Below, one piece after another: positions 1 through 8,465 of a stretch of DNA of 43,587 nucleotides (position 1 is the first letter of the stretch; the number at the start of each line of letters is the position of its first letter). The stretch is from NCBI RefSeq assembly GCF_003194385.1, contig NZ_LAPT01000042.1, positions 1 to 43,587 on the forward strand, in the 5' to 3' direction. Below the pieces are notes generated by a model. It did not search any database and was not told where the DNA came from. It saw nothing but the letters and a program-made list of their open reading frames with translations. A program made the translations under genes and the position numbers. The stretch comes from Pokkaliibacter plantistimulans. GTDB taxonomy: Bacteria; Pseudomonadota; Gammaproteobacteria; Pseudomonadales; Balneatricaceae.

Positions 1-1
1 A

Positions 2-130
2 ACCGGCCAGCCCTTCTGGCTCGATGGCGGCGAGAAGGGCGATGCCGAAGCGCAACCGGAGCGCAGCAGCGATAACCTCAGCCTGTTGAGTACCCTTATT
101 CACTCCCTGAAAAACGGCGGCCTGTTATGA
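2..130 (+). CDS. C-terminal end of an unknown protein (partial, 5' outside window)
   Basis: An open frame enters from the left edge and gives the last 42 residues of a protein, ending in LKNGGLL and TGA at 128-130. The stop overlaps the ATG of the next gene (ATGA, 127-130), which indicates translational coupling and a shared operon. The tail is hydrophilic with a leucine-rich end and shows no motif I recognise. The product cannot be named from this fragment. Confidence 0.55.
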   Translation, partial: TGQPFWLDGGEKGDAEAQPERSSDNLSLLSTLIHSLKNGGLL

Positions 131-1137
131 GCCATACCCTGACCACCCATTCTCTGCCCCCTCAGGAGCAAAGCGACTACCACTATGCCGATACTGCCTA
201 CCGCTTTGACCCGGAGCATACCTACCCCCTGGCCGACGCCCCCTTCGGCGGCTTTGCCCTCGGCGGGCGCGGTGACCCGCGTACTGGCATCCCCAATGAA
301 TGGCTGAACGAAGAACTCAATGAATGCGGCTATACCGAACTGAACACGGCGGAGAAACCTGATGCCGATGCCCACTGGCATCTTCGCCAGGACAATATCG
401 ACGCCCCGATACGGATGGACCATGAAACCCTCCGGGCCGGGTCATTAGGCAAATACACCGGCGCCTTTACCCATATTTTTGCTCTGGGCTATATGGGGAA
501 ACTGTTGTTCTGGTTTTCCACAGTCACTGGGGCAATATTCTGCATGGCAAAAACCGGCCAGTTTAGTACAGATGTTTTGTTAAAGTTTGCTCTTACTTTT
601 GCATCAATAGCAGCAGCAGCAGCAGCAGTATGGAAAGGCTGTGACTTTATTCTGGCCCGCAGTGCCCAAAAAATGGGCTCCGATACCCGGCCAGTATTTG
701 AACTCTGCCGCCGTACCGGCCAGGTTCGGCTATGGCATAAAACCGAACGGTATATAGAGCACGATATTCCTTTCACCGAGATGGCCCCCATTGTGGAAGC
801 CATGTACAGCCCCACCCATAATCAATACCGCTTAAAACTGGTCAAACCCGGTACCGATATTAAAGTGGATCTCTCCCAGATGACCGGCGTCAGCTCCAGC
901 AAAGGCGACATTGAACGCATGTGGGCTTTTATTCAGCAATATATGGATGTCAGCCTGCCGCTGGCCGATGTGCCTGCCTTTGAACCCTTCCGCTCTATTG
1001 ACCCCACCACCGCCGCCTACGACCGCCATACCCAGCGCAACCCGCGCTATTGGCGCGATATGGATGATCAGCTCTACAAAGACGTTATCCGCCTGCTGCG
1101 GCAAGAGCAGTACCAGCTGTTTGATCACAGTGCCTGA
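127..1137 (+). CDS. Putative two-TM membrane protein, possibly DUF6708-like
   Basis: A 336-residue protein whose ATG overlaps the stop of the preceding gene. The N-terminal ~110 residues are soluble and rich in Pro, Gly and acidic residues. Two hydrophobic segments follow, at about residues 118-141 and 148-168; the second contains a run of six alanines encoded by an AGC trinucleotide repeat (609-626). The C-terminal half is soluble (FELCRRTGQVRLWH, then YWRDMDDQLYKDVIRLLRQ) and resembles the DUF6708-type proteins often seen beside type VI secretion genes. That resemblance is from memory and tentative, and no T6SS gene is visible here. Function unknown; it probably acts with the upstream gene at the inner membrane. 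Confidence 0.6.
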   Translation: MSHTLTTHSLPPQEQSDYHYADTAYRFDPEHTYPLADAPFGGFALGGRGDPRTGIPNEWLNEELNECGYTELNTAEKPDADAHWHLRQDNIDAPIRMDHETLRAGSLGKYTGAFTHIFALGYMGKLLFWFSTVTGAIFCMAKTGQFSTDVLLKFALTFASIAAAAAAVWKGCDFILARSAQKMGSDTRPVFELCRRTGQVRLWHKTERYIEHDIPFTEMAPIVEAMYSPTHNQYRLKLVKPGTDIKVDLSQMTGVSSSKGDIERMWAFIQQYMDVSLPLADVPAFEPFRSIDPTTAAYDRHTQRNPRYWRDMDDQLYKDVIRLLRQEQYQLFDHSA

Positions 1138-1274
1138 CCACTATCACGACGGGGCCGGGTGTCAGCACACTCGCCCCCTGTCATATCAGCCATGCTGACT
1201 ACTTGCACCGGCGTGGTTATGCCCTTACCATGCGCACACTTTTTATCCACCCCGCTGACCAAGGAGGACACACC

Positions 1275-1319
1275 ATGACTTATTCAACACTTTCATCCTT
1301 CGCAGGTCGCGGCCGGTAA
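1275..1319 (+). CDS. Candidate 14-codon leader ORF upstream of rtcB
   Basis: In the 300-base gap before rtcB there is a near-consensus Shine-Dalgarno AAGGAGG (1261-1267), 7 bases before an ATG that opens MTYSTLSSFAGRGR and a TAA. It is a much better ribosome site than that of rtcB itself. It could be a leader peptide or a small protein; it could also be the remains of a longer gene. Nothing else recognisable was seen between 1138 and 1437. Confidence 0.3.
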   Translation: MTYSTLSSFAGRGR

Positions 1320-1437
1320 GCAGCTGATTCTCCAGCCCCTCTTTTCCCGCTTACTGTCACTGGTATAACCAGCCCGCCCGGTCGCTCTGACCTGCCCAAA
1401 CCTTATTGATTCACTCTCTGCAAAAGGAATGGGTGAC

Positions 1438-2589
1438 ATGGGCAATTCAGTCCAACTGTTATCTGATCGTGTTTCGCTGATCGCCTCCAACGACACCTGG
1501 ATGGAAGGCACAGCTATCCAGCAACTACTCAAAACAGCCGAACTGCCTCACATGTGCAGAGTCGCGGGCATGCCCGACCTTCATCCTGGGCGTGGCTACC
1601 CGGTCGGCGCTGCCTTTTTCAGCGTCGGCCACATCTACCCTGCGCTGGTCGGTAATGACATCGGCTGTGGCATGGGCCTGTGGCAAACCGACCTGCCCCT
1701 GCACAAGGTCAATATCGACAAGCTCAGCAAGCGACTGGGCAACGTCGAGCAACCGCTGGATGACAGCTGGGGCGATCTGCTTAGGCAACGCAAGCAGGAT
1801 CAGGCCATCGACTGCGATGGGTTTGATGCCTCCCTTGGCACCATCGGCGGCGGCAATCACTTCGCCGAGTTTCAGGCCGTTGATGACGTCTTCGACAGCA
1901 CTGCGCTGGAAGCCCTGGGGCTTGAACACAAACGCCTGCTGTTGCTGGTGCACTCCGGCTCCCGTGGCCTCGGCCAGCGCATCCTGACCGAGCATGTCAG
2001 CCGCTTTAACCATCAGGGGCTGGCCGCCGGGACCGCCGGGTTTGACGACTACCTGCAACAGCATGATCAGGCGGTACGCTGGGCAGAACTGAATCGGGAA
2101 ATGATTGCCCGACGCTTTCTGCAGGCCATTCGTGCTGAGGGCGAAGTGCTGTTCGACATCAACCACAATCTGGTCAGCAGCAAAACACTGGACGGCACGG
2201 CCGGCTGGTTACACCGTAAAGGCGCGACCCCGGCCGATCAGGGTCTGGTGGTGATTCCCGGTTCTCGGGGCGACCACACCTATCTGGTCAAACCGCTGGA
2301 GTCAGCCGCCGGGCTGTATTCTCTGGCCCATGGCGCCGGGCGCAAATGGCAACGGGGTGACTGCAAGGCACGGCTGAGCCACAAGTACAGCCGTGATGAG
2401 CTGTACCGTACCGCCTTCGGCAGTCTGGTGATCTGCGGTGACCGCACCCTGCTGTACGACGAGGCACCACAGGCTTACAAGCCCTGCCTGTCGATCATCG
2501 AAGCCTTGCAGGATGCCGGGCTGATCGAAGTGGTCGCCCGGCTCAAGCCGGTACTGACATTCAAAACCCACGGGGAGTGCAGCGCATGA
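1438..2589 (+). CDS. rtcB: RtcB-family RNA ligase (RtcB2 type, paired with PrfH)
   Basis: A 383-residue RtcB-family protein. RtcB joins RNA 3'-phosphate or 2',3'-cyclic phosphate ends to 5'-OH ends using GTP and Mn2+. The family landmarks are visible: MPDLHPGRGYPVGAAF, the metal-binding cysteine in GNDIGCGM, GGGNHFAEFQ, HSGSRGLG, DINHNLV, and the HGAGR motif holding the guanylylated histidine. The start at 1438 (MGNSVQLLSD) is preferred because AAAAGGA (1422-1428) abuts the upstream ATG at 1429 but sits 9 bases before 1438; related proteins also begin MGN. The stop overlaps the start of prfH by 4 bases. This pairing marks the RtcB2 subgroup, reported to work with PrfH in repairing nicked 16S rRNA, rather than the rtcA-associated RtcB. 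Confidence 0.93.
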   Translation: MGNSVQLLSDRVSLIASNDTWMEGTAIQQLLKTAELPHMCRVAGMPDLHPGRGYPVGAAFFSVGHIYPALVGNDIGCGMGLWQTDLPLHKVNIDKLSKRLGNVEQPLDDSWGDLLRQRKQDQAIDCDGFDASLGTIGGGNHFAEFQAVDDVFDSTALEALGLEHKRLLLLVHSGSRGLGQRILTEHVSRFNHQGLAAGTAGFDDYLQQHDQAVRWAELNREMIARRFLQAIRAEGEVLFDINHNLVSSKTLDGTAGWLHRKGATPADQGLVVIPGSRGDHTYLVKPLESAAGLYSLAHGAGRKWQRGDCKARLSHKYSRDELYRTAFGSLVICGDRTLLYDEAPQAYKPCLSIIEALQDAGLIEVVARLKPVLTFKTHGECSA

Positions 2590-3200
2590 TGCTGTTGCAA
2601 CTCTCCGCCGGTCAGGGGCCGGATGAATGCGCCCGTGCCGTTGCGCTGGCTGCCGAAGTGCTGCAAAAGCAGGCTGCCAGACTGGCCATCAGCGTGACCG
2701 AGCTGGAACGTGTTGCCGGGCAAAAGCCCGGTTGCCTTAAATCCATCCTGTTTGAAGTATCGGGGCTGGATGCCATGTCGTGGGCGCAGCAATGGAGTGG
2801 TGCCATGCAATGGATCTGCGAAAGCCCCTATCGCCCCGGTCACAAGCGCAAGAACTGGTTTTTCAGTGGCCAGCTTTACACGCTGGATGACCAGCACATG
2901 GACGAGCAGATCAGCTACAAAGCCTGTCGCGCTTCCGGCCCCGGCGGGCAGCACGTCAACAAAACCGAGTCGGCTATTCAGGCCACTCACGTACAAACCG
3001 GCCTGACGGTGCATATCGCCAGCGAACGCAGCCAGCACGCCAACAAGCGACTGGCCCGGGCGCTGCTACTGCACAAACTGGCTGAACGACAAAACGAGCA
3101 GCAGGCCCGGCAGGAGCAGCAACGCTGGAGCCAGCATCAGGAAGTGCAGCGCGGCGATGCCGTGCGGGTATTTCGGGGTAGTGGATTCAAGGCGGAGTAA
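2586..3200 (+). CDS. prfH: Peptide chain release factor homologue PrfH
   Basis: A 204-residue class-I release-factor paralogue. The peptidyl-tRNA hydrolysis domain has the GGQ motif in ASGPGGQHVNKTESA, followed by SERSQHANKRLA. It lacks the codon-recognition domain of RF1/RF2, and its length matches PrfH (about 200 aa). The ATG at 2586 overlaps the rtcB stop and has GGGGAG (2572-2577) upstream; related PrfH proteins start at this M-LLQLS segment, so the GTG at 2577 is not needed. PrfH is reported to release peptides from ribosomes whose decoding centre has been cut, after which the partner RtcB reseals the 16S rRNA. Coupling to rtcB supports that role here. Confidence 0.93.
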   Translation: MMLLQLSAGQGPDECARAVALAAEVLQKQAARLAISVTELERVAGQKPGCLKSILFEVSGLDAMSWAQQWSGAMQWICESPYRPGHKRKNWFFSGQLYTLDDQHMDEQISYKACRASGPGGQHVNKTESAIQATHVQTGLTVHIASERSQHANKRLARALLLHKLAERQNEQQARQEQQRWSQHQEVQRGDAVRVFRGSGFKAE

Positions 3201-3238
3201 AGATGCAGGAAGAACGTGTTCGCCAGCGGCAGTGATAG

Positions 3239-3446
3239 CTAACCTCTGAACCACCACTGCGGCACACCGGCCTCCGGGTGTCGCAGTGCAATCAGATCCG
3301 CACCGTAGGTCGTTTCAACATTACCACCCTCCAGCAGGCCGTGGGCGACCCTATATAACGCATTCGCCCCTGTTGCAGTAGCAGCAGGCGGTCGCCATAC
3401 AGGGCAGCAAGATTGACGTCGTGGATTACACAGAGGATGCCGAGCT
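3239..3446 (-). pseudogene. Remnant of heme ABC transporter ATPase (HmuV-like), C-terminal end only
   Basis: Read on the - strand from about 3446, the sequence encodes [19 protein letters not shown] followed by [16 protein letters not shown]. This is the H-loop and following region of an HmuV-type ATPase. A frameshift near 3350 moves the rest to another frame, which ends HPEAGVPQWWFRG and TAG, the usual HmuV-like C-terminus. Walker A, signature and Walker B regions are absent and no start exists. It is a decayed fragment, not a functional gene. Confidence 0.72.
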
Positions 3447-3473
3447 AGCGTGGTGTGAATCAGCGTATGTAAA

Positions 3474-4098
3474 TCAATGTGCAATGCAGACCGATTTGAT
3501 CTCGGTATAAGCATCCAGCACGGCACTGCCGAACTCGCGCCCAATACCGGACTGCTTCATGCCACCAAAAGGCATACTGGGATCAAGCAACACATGGGCA
3601 TTGACCCATACCGTACCCGCTTCTATCCGCGGCACCAGATTCATGGCCTTGTTCAGATTGTTGGTCCACAGGCTGGCTGCCAGACCATAAGGGCTGTCGT
3701 TGGCCATACGAATAGCTTCTTCTTCATCACTGAAGGAAATAACCGACAGCACCGGGCCGAATACCTCTTCGCGGGCAATGGTCATGGAGTGTTCATACCG
3801 CCTGCTCGATATAGGCATCCTCCAGCAGGATCATCGGGTTTTTCCTTCCCAATTCCAGCGCTACTCAGGTCAGGTTCTGCGTAGCAGTGATGACCACCGT
3901 CTTGCTCACGGCAGTGGAGCCGGTAAAGGACACCTTGCGCACAGCAGGTGAGCCACCAGATGCGCTCCCTGCAGTGTGGCCCTGCACTGTAACCGCATTG
4001 CATACGCCGGATGGAGTCCCTTCTTCTGTGGCCAACTCGGCCAGACGCAGTGCTGTCAATGGGGTTTCAGAGGCAGGCTTGATCACAGCAGATTCGCC
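3474..4098 (-). pseudogene. Remnant of phenylacetaldehyde dehydrogenase-like ALDH (internal deletion and stop)
   Basis: On the - strand the segment from about 4098 encodes the NAD-binding part of an aldehyde dehydrogenase (AVIKPASETPLTALRLAELA, then VRKVSFTGSTAVSKTVV). An in-frame TGA at 3865-3867 replaces an expected arginine before VALELGRKNPMILLEDA. At about 3790 the frame jumps to MTIAREEVFGPVLSVISF and runs on to GTVWVNAHVLLDPSMPFGG, MKQSGIGREFG and KSVCIAH. Compared with FeaB, about 110 residues are missing, including the catalytic cysteine. The WVN-H-L-D-PFGG pattern and KSVC end fit the FeaB/phenylacetaldehyde dehydrogenase group, which makes phenylacetate. Non-functional. Between 4099 and 4344 only possible short remnants are seen. 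Confidence 0.8.
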
Positions 4099-4344
4099 AT
4101 AGGTTGCGCACGGCAGGGTCTGCCTGATACCAAAAAAATGCAGCTGTGCAGGCTTTACAGAGCACCACAGGGTGAGCTCAAGATCACCCAAGCACTTGAT
4201 GCTTCTGAAGAAATTTCTCAAAAAATGCGGATTTACTGACAAAATTTACCGACACAACAGTTGGCTATATTGTTTTTGCCTTCCTAATGCACGCATAATC
4301 CGCTTCATCTGTCTTCATCCTCTTTACAGAACGAAATACTTGCC

Positions 4345-5298
4345 ATGATGCGTGTAACCAGTCGTCTCGCACTCTTCTCTATGTTTCTGGCACTAGCCAC
4401 TCCGGTGGTTGCCAGCGCGGCAACGGATGCCAGCGCAAAAGCCAGTGCCAAGGCGGCGGTTAAACATCAGGAACTGGCTTCCAGCAGTGCCATGGTTTTC
4501 GATATGAAAGCCACCAAAATCATCTATTCCAGCAACCCTGATCAGGTCGTTCCCATTGCTTCCATCAGCAAACTGATGACAGCCATGGTGATTCTGGATG
4601 CCAAACAGCCGATGGACGAAGTCATCGATGTGGACATCTCCAGCAACCCCCATATGAAGGGCGTGTTCTCACGAGTCCGTCTGCACAGCCAGGTGACCCG
4701 CCGCCAGATGCTGCTGATGGCCCTGATGTCTTCTGAAAACCGTGCGGCCAACAGTCTGGCAGAACACTATCCCGGCGGTTATGACGCCTTTATCAAGGCG
4801 ATGAATGCCAAGGCCAAATACATCGGCATGACCCGCACCCACTTCGTTGAACCGACCGGTCTGTCCTACGACAACGTGTCCACCGCCCGTGACCTGACCC
4901 GTATGCTGCTGGTCACGCGCAAGTACCCGATGCTGAGTGAGCTGAGCACCACCAAGGAAAAATCAATTACCTTTACCAACCCCAGCTACACCCTGCCCTT
5001 CCGCAATACCAATCATCTGCTGTACGGCAAGAAAGACTGGAGTATCCAGCTGACCAAGACCGGCTTCAACGACGAAGCAGGCCACTGTCTGGCCATGCGC
5101 ACCACGATCAACGGCCACCCGATGACACTGGTGGTATTGGACGCCTACGGTAAACAGACTCACTTTGCCGACGCGACCCGCCTGCGCAACTGGCTGGAAA
5201 CCGGCAAGGTCAGCCCACTGCCCGCGTCTGCCCGCGACTACCGCAAACAGCGTGACCAGGAGCGTGCCTCACTGGCCAAGGCAGACGAGGAAGGCTGA
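4345..5298 (+). CDS. pbpG: D-alanyl-D-alanine endopeptidase (PBP7/8)
   Basis: A 317-residue periplasmic low-molecular-mass penicillin-binding protein of the S11 serine peptidase family. A signal peptide (about residues 1-26, ending VVASAAT) precedes the catalytic domain. All three active-site motifs are present: S73-I-S-K76 (nucleophile), S130-E-N132 and K238-T-G240. Length and motif spacing match PbpG (about 310 aa), which cleaves D-Ala-meso-DAP cross-links in murein. The C-terminus is Lys/Glu/Arg-rich with no membrane anchor, as expected for PBP7. Two ATGs (4345, 4348) are possible starts. It is a single-gene unit followed by a strong terminator. Confidence 0.9.
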   Translation: MMRVTSRLALFSMFLALATPVVASAATDASAKASAKAAVKHQELASSSAMVFDMKATKIIYSSNPDQVVPIASISKLMTAMVILDAKQPMDEVIDVDISSNPHMKGVFSRVRLHSQVTRRQMLLMALMSSENRAANSLAEHYPGGYDAFIKAMNAKAKYIGMTRTHFVEPTGLSYDNVSTARDLTRMLLVTRKYPMLSELSTTKEKSITFTNPSYTLPFRNTNHLLYGKKDWSIQLTKTGFNDEAGHCLAMRTTINGHPMTLVVLDAYGKQTHFADATRLRNWLETGKVSPLPASARDYRKQRDQERASLAKADEEG

Positions 5299-5325
5299 GC
5301 CAGCCGACCTCTCGACGTAATAGCG

Positions 5326-5363
5326 GACCCGACGCAGCCACTGCCTCGGGTCTTTTCTTTTTC
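5326..5363 (+). terminator. Rho-independent terminator of pbpG
   Basis: GACCCGA (5326-5332) pairs with TCGGGTC (5346-5352), followed by TTTTCTTTTTC. It lies 28 bases after the pbpG stop and separates it from the convergent paaX. Confidence 0.85.
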
Positions 5364-5427
5364 TGCATTCAAAGAACCTGACCAGCCAACGTATTACACG
5401 CTGGCAATCCCGCTCGCAGACGGGTTA

Positions 5428-6357
5428 TCAGGCCTTCACGCCACCAAAACGCTTGTAAAACGTCGGCGCAGGTTCGGGTAACGGGCCATCGGCGGTTTCC
5501 ATCATTTCACTGATATATGCCTCTGACCCTGCACAGACCAGACTGTAGATGTTGCGGCACAGCTGCCGTGCCGACACACCGCTCCAGTCAGGTGGCAACA
5601 GCTCTGCCGGGAGCTGCGGATCACGCAGCATGACCTTGCGGTATTCATGAATCAGCAAGGTACGGGCAATAAAGCAGTCCTGCGGACCGGGCACGCCCTT
5701 GCTGCTGAACTCCTGCCAGATCGGGCGGAAGCGTTCGAGAAACGACTTATAACTCTCGGAGATCTGATCCAGATTCCAGCATTCCCGCGACTGTTCCCGT
5801 AATGCACGTGAGGAGTACGGCTCACCTTCTCTGGTCTCGAACAGAATCGTGTCATCCAGTGCGCCCAGCTCGGTCAGGGTGTTGTTGACCTCCAGCATGT
5901 CGGCGTGTGGCGAGGCCATCAGAATGGGCGAGAACGAGCCAAAACCCATCCACTGCAATTCGTCACGTACTTGCTGACGCTTCTCAGCAGGCAGCTGCGA
6001 CAACACCGCCAGACACCAGGAGCCGTCCCACTCCGGCAGCACCGGCAGATAGATACGCTTGAACGCCTTGTCGAACCGCCGACGCCCCTGCGAAGTCAGG
6101 CTGTAATAGGCCCGGCGGCCTACCTGATCGGCTGACAGCCACTCATCTTCCTTGCTCAGACGGAAAATCGAGGTCCGCACCAGACGCTGATTGAGGCCGA
6201 ACGGCTCCAGCACATTGATCAGACTGCCCAGCCACACGGTGCCGCCGCGGGGCACGATGGCATCACCAAACACGGAAATGATCAGCGAACCGGCTCGGAT
6301 CGGCCGCTGGGCACAGAACTGCTGTATCAGTTCATTGAGATAAGGAGAACTGCTCAT
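5428..6357 (-). CDS. paaX: Phenylacetyl-CoA-responsive repressor PaaX
   Basis: A 309-residue PaaX-family regulator. The N-terminal winged-helix domain carries ISVFGDAIVPRGGTVWLGSL and the QRLVRTSIFRLSKEDEWLSA region typical of PaaX; the C-terminal part holds the effector-binding domain. PaaX represses paa catabolic promoters and is released by phenylacetyl-CoA. It lies on the - strand after paaY (122-base gap), divergent from paaF, and probably forms a paaY-paaX unit. Its likely targets here are the inverted repeats before paaF and paaA. The start at 6357 gives the usual family length; the ribosome site is weak. Confidence 0.92.
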   Translation of the reverse strand: MSSSPYLNELIQQFCAQRPIRAGSLIISVFGDAIVPRGGTVWLGSLINVLEPFGLNQRLVRTSIFRLSKEDEWLSADQVGRRAYYSLTSQGRRRFDKAFKRIYLPVLPEWDGSWCLAVLSQLPAEKRQQVRDELQWMGFGSFSPILMASPHADMLEVNNTLTELGALDDTILFETREGEPYSSRALREQSRECWNLDQISESYKSFLERFRPIWQEFSSKGVPGPQDCFIARTLLIHEYRKVMLRDPQLPAELLPPDWSGVSARQLCRNIYSLVCAGSEAYISEMMETADGPLPEPAPTFYKRFGGVKA

Positions 6358-6479
6358 CAGAGAGGGTTTCGCTGTCAGGATAGGTGCCCGGTATTCTACG
6401 AACCGTGTGCCAGTGGTGCAAAGAATGGATGCCTCTTTGCGCGATTACCTGCAAAAGCGGTGTCACTTGCGCAGTGGGC

Positions 6480-7070
6480 TTACATCCCCTTCGGCTTGAT
6501 ATCGCCCGTTTTCAGACGTGGGCGATCTGCCTCCACCGCCGTCAGCGCTTCACATTCCTCCAGCGTGGCCAGACAGCGGCGGGTCAGCTGCTGATACTGT
6601 GCAGTGGTGCTGCTTTTCCACTTCACCTCGTCGTCACCGATGGTGCGCTTGACTACGGCAGGTGTGCCCATGACCAGTGAACGCGGCTCACAACTGAAGC
6701 CTGCTTTGACAAAAGAGCCTGCCGCCACGATGGACTCAGCACCGATATGTGCCGCATCCATCACCACCGCATTCATCCCCACCAGAGCATTGCGTCCAAT
6801 TCGGCAGCCATGCAGCACCGCACCGTGGCCGATGTGGCCGTCTTCCTCCACCACGGTGTCGCTGTCCGGAAAGCCATGCATGACGCAGTTGTCCTGCAGA
6901 TTAGAGCCTTTTTCCAGAATCAGTCGGCCAAAGTCGCCACGCAGGCTGGCATTGGGCCCCACATAGCAGCCCGGCCCGATAATGACATCGCCGATCAGCA
7001 CTGCCGTAGGGTGAACAAAGGCCGTGGGATCAATAACTGGGGTAATGCCATCAAGGCGATAGACAGGCAT
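6480..7070 (-). CDS. paaY: Phenylacetic acid degradation protein PaaY (hexapeptide-repeat thioesterase)
   Basis: A 196-residue left-handed beta-helix protein of the gamma-carbonic-anhydrase-like family. The hexapeptide repeats run through about residues 15-150 ([20 protein letters not shown], later [18 protein letters not shown]), with metal-site histidines in MHGFPDSD and [10 protein letters not shown]. PaaY is a thioesterase that hydrolyses dead-end CoA thioesters formed when the ring-opened intermediate cyclises. Length equals E. coli PaaY (196 aa). GAGGAG lies just upstream of the ATG at 7070. Divergent from paaF and probably co-transcribed with paaX. Confidence 0.93.
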   Translation of the reverse strand: MPVYRLDGITPVIDPTAFVHPTAVLIGDVIIGPGCYVGPNASLRGDFGRLILEKGSNLQDNCVMHGFPDSDTVVEEDGHIGHGAVLHGCRIGRNALVGMNAVVMDAAHIGAESIVAAGSFVKAGFSCEPRSLVMGTPAVVKRTIGDDEVKWKSSTTAQYQQLTRRCLATLEECEALTAVEADRPRLKTGDIKPKGM

Positions 7071-7648
7071 GGGTGACTCCTCGTTGCTCTTCTTGCTTTT
7101 GTTGTTATTCGTTCTGGTCAGGGTGCGGTATCGCAGCCGACGATAGCCCGATCCTAATTACACCGTTTTTTAAAGTCAAAAACTGATTCTTGTAACACAT
7201 AAAACCAAAGTCGATAGACAGACACTCACAGCTCGGTCTCTCTGCGCGAGAAGTGCTGTAAGCGTGAAAATATCAGCCCATAAATGCTGAAAAATCAGCG
7301 TAATAACGAGTATCAGCTGCACCGTAACACATCACCCTAGCCGCCAAAAATCCTCAAAAAATACATTTAACGATACGTAATATTTATTTTTAACTATTTA
7401 TTAGTATCACTTTTGGCGTTACTCTGCCCTGCATCACAACTTATAACGACAGGCCGTTGACTCAAACGGCATGCGCGATCTGGCAAGCCAGCACCCAACG
7501 AGGCAAGAAGCGCTGAGGAAGCGTCGTAAGGCCGGGGCACTGCCGATCGCGAACAGGTTCTGACACAGAGATAAACCCGCTGACTGCGCCTTCGTTGCAT
7601 ACAGGGCGTGACCGGCGACTGCGAATCCAAGAACAAGAGAGCGACAAC
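7071..7648. other. Divergent paaY/paaF intergenic region
   Basis: A 578-base noncoding region between divergent paaY and paaF. The middle (about 7330-7420) is strongly AT-rich and carries the inverted repeat annotated separately. If transcription starts near 7410, the paaF messenger has an untranslated leader of over 200 bases (7420-7648). I see no convincing ORF or riboswitch in it. Confidence 0.6.
7370..7410. promoter_or_regulatory. Candidate PaaX operator in the paaF promoter
   Basis: ACGATAC (7370-7376) and GTATCAC (7404-7410) form an inverted repeat with a 27-base AT-rich spacer. The same arrangement, GTGATAC-N28-GTATCAT, occurs at the paaA promoter. Sharing by both paa operons, plus a PaaX gene alongside, suggests a PaaX operator; a weak TAGTAT -10-like element overlaps the right arm. 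Confidence 0.5.
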
Positions 7649-8437
7649 GTGAATCATTCCACCTCACCCGGGTTACTTCTGATCGAAGCCCCTGCCGAGG
7701 GTGTGGCCGTTATCCGGCTCAATCGCCCCGAAGTCCTGAATGCCCTGAACACCGCCCTGCTGGCCGAGCTGGCCGACGTGCTGGAGACCTTCAGCCATAG
7801 CGAAGACGTGCGCGCCGTCGTGATTACCGGCAACGAGCGCGCCTTTGCGGCGGGTGCTGACGTCCGGGAAATGGCTCATCTGGATGCCGTCGGCGTCCAT
7901 CAGGACCCACGCCCTCAGCACTGGGCCCGTATCGCCGCCTTTAACAAACCTCTGATTGCCGCCGTGAATGGCTTTGCCCTCGGTGGCGGCTGTGAGCTGG
8001 CCATGCATGCCGACATCATCATCGCTGCCCGCAGTGCTTCTTTCGGCCAGCCGGAAATCAATCTCGGCATCATCCCCGGAGCGGGCGGCACCCAGCGCCT
8101 TATCCGCGCCGTAGGCAAAGCCGCCGCAGCCATGATGGTGCTGACTGGTGAAGCCATCAGTGCCGACCGGGCATTGCAGCTGGGTCTGATCGCCGAAATC
8201 ACCGAGCCGGAACTGACCCTGGAACGCGCCATTGCCGTGGCCCGCAAGATCGCTGGCCATGCGCCGCTGGCGGTGCAGCAGGCCAAAGATGTGCTGAACA
8301 AAGCCTGGGAGATGACTCTCTCCAGTGGTCTGCAGTATGAGCGACGGGCTTTTACCTTCCTCGCTGCTACCGCCGACCGCAACGAGGGCATCAGTGCCTT
8401 TCTGGAAAAACGTCGCCCGGTTTATCGCGGTCGCTAA
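7649..8437 (+). CDS. paaF: 2,3-dehydroadipyl-CoA hydratase PaaF
   Basis: A 262-residue crotonase-family enzyme that hydrates 2,3-dehydroadipyl-CoA to 3-hydroxyadipyl-CoA. Visible landmarks are IRLNRPEVLNALNTALLAEL near the N-terminus, the oxyanion-hole segment AFAAGADVREM, and ALGGGCELAMHADIIIA with ASFGQPEINLGIIPGAGGTQ, containing the catalytic-glutamate region. The GTG at 7649 gives MNHSTSPGLLLIEAP, the usual family N-terminus; the frame is open further upstream but those codons look unlike the family. First gene of the paaFGHIJ operon, 28 bases before paaG. Confidence 0.9.
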   Translation: MNHSTSPGLLLIEAPAEGVAVIRLNRPEVLNALNTALLAELADVLETFSHSEDVRAVVITGNERAFAAGADVREMAHLDAVGVHQDPRPQHWARIAAFNKPLIAAVNGFALGGGCELAMHADIIIAARSASFGQPEINLGIIPGAGGTQRLIRAVGKAAAAMMVLTGEAISADRALQLGLIAEITEPELTLERAIAVARKIAGHAPLAVQQAKDVLNKAWEMTLSSGLQYERRAFTFLAATADRNEGISAFLEKRRPVYRGR

Positions 8438-8465
8438 TTGCTGAGATTCCTGCAGGAGAGTTGTT

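Noticed and set aside
3976-4239. + strand frame ending ...LKITQALDASEEISQKMRIY
   Set aside because: Most of it is antisense to the ALDH relic; only the last ~28 codons look protein-like, too little to call.
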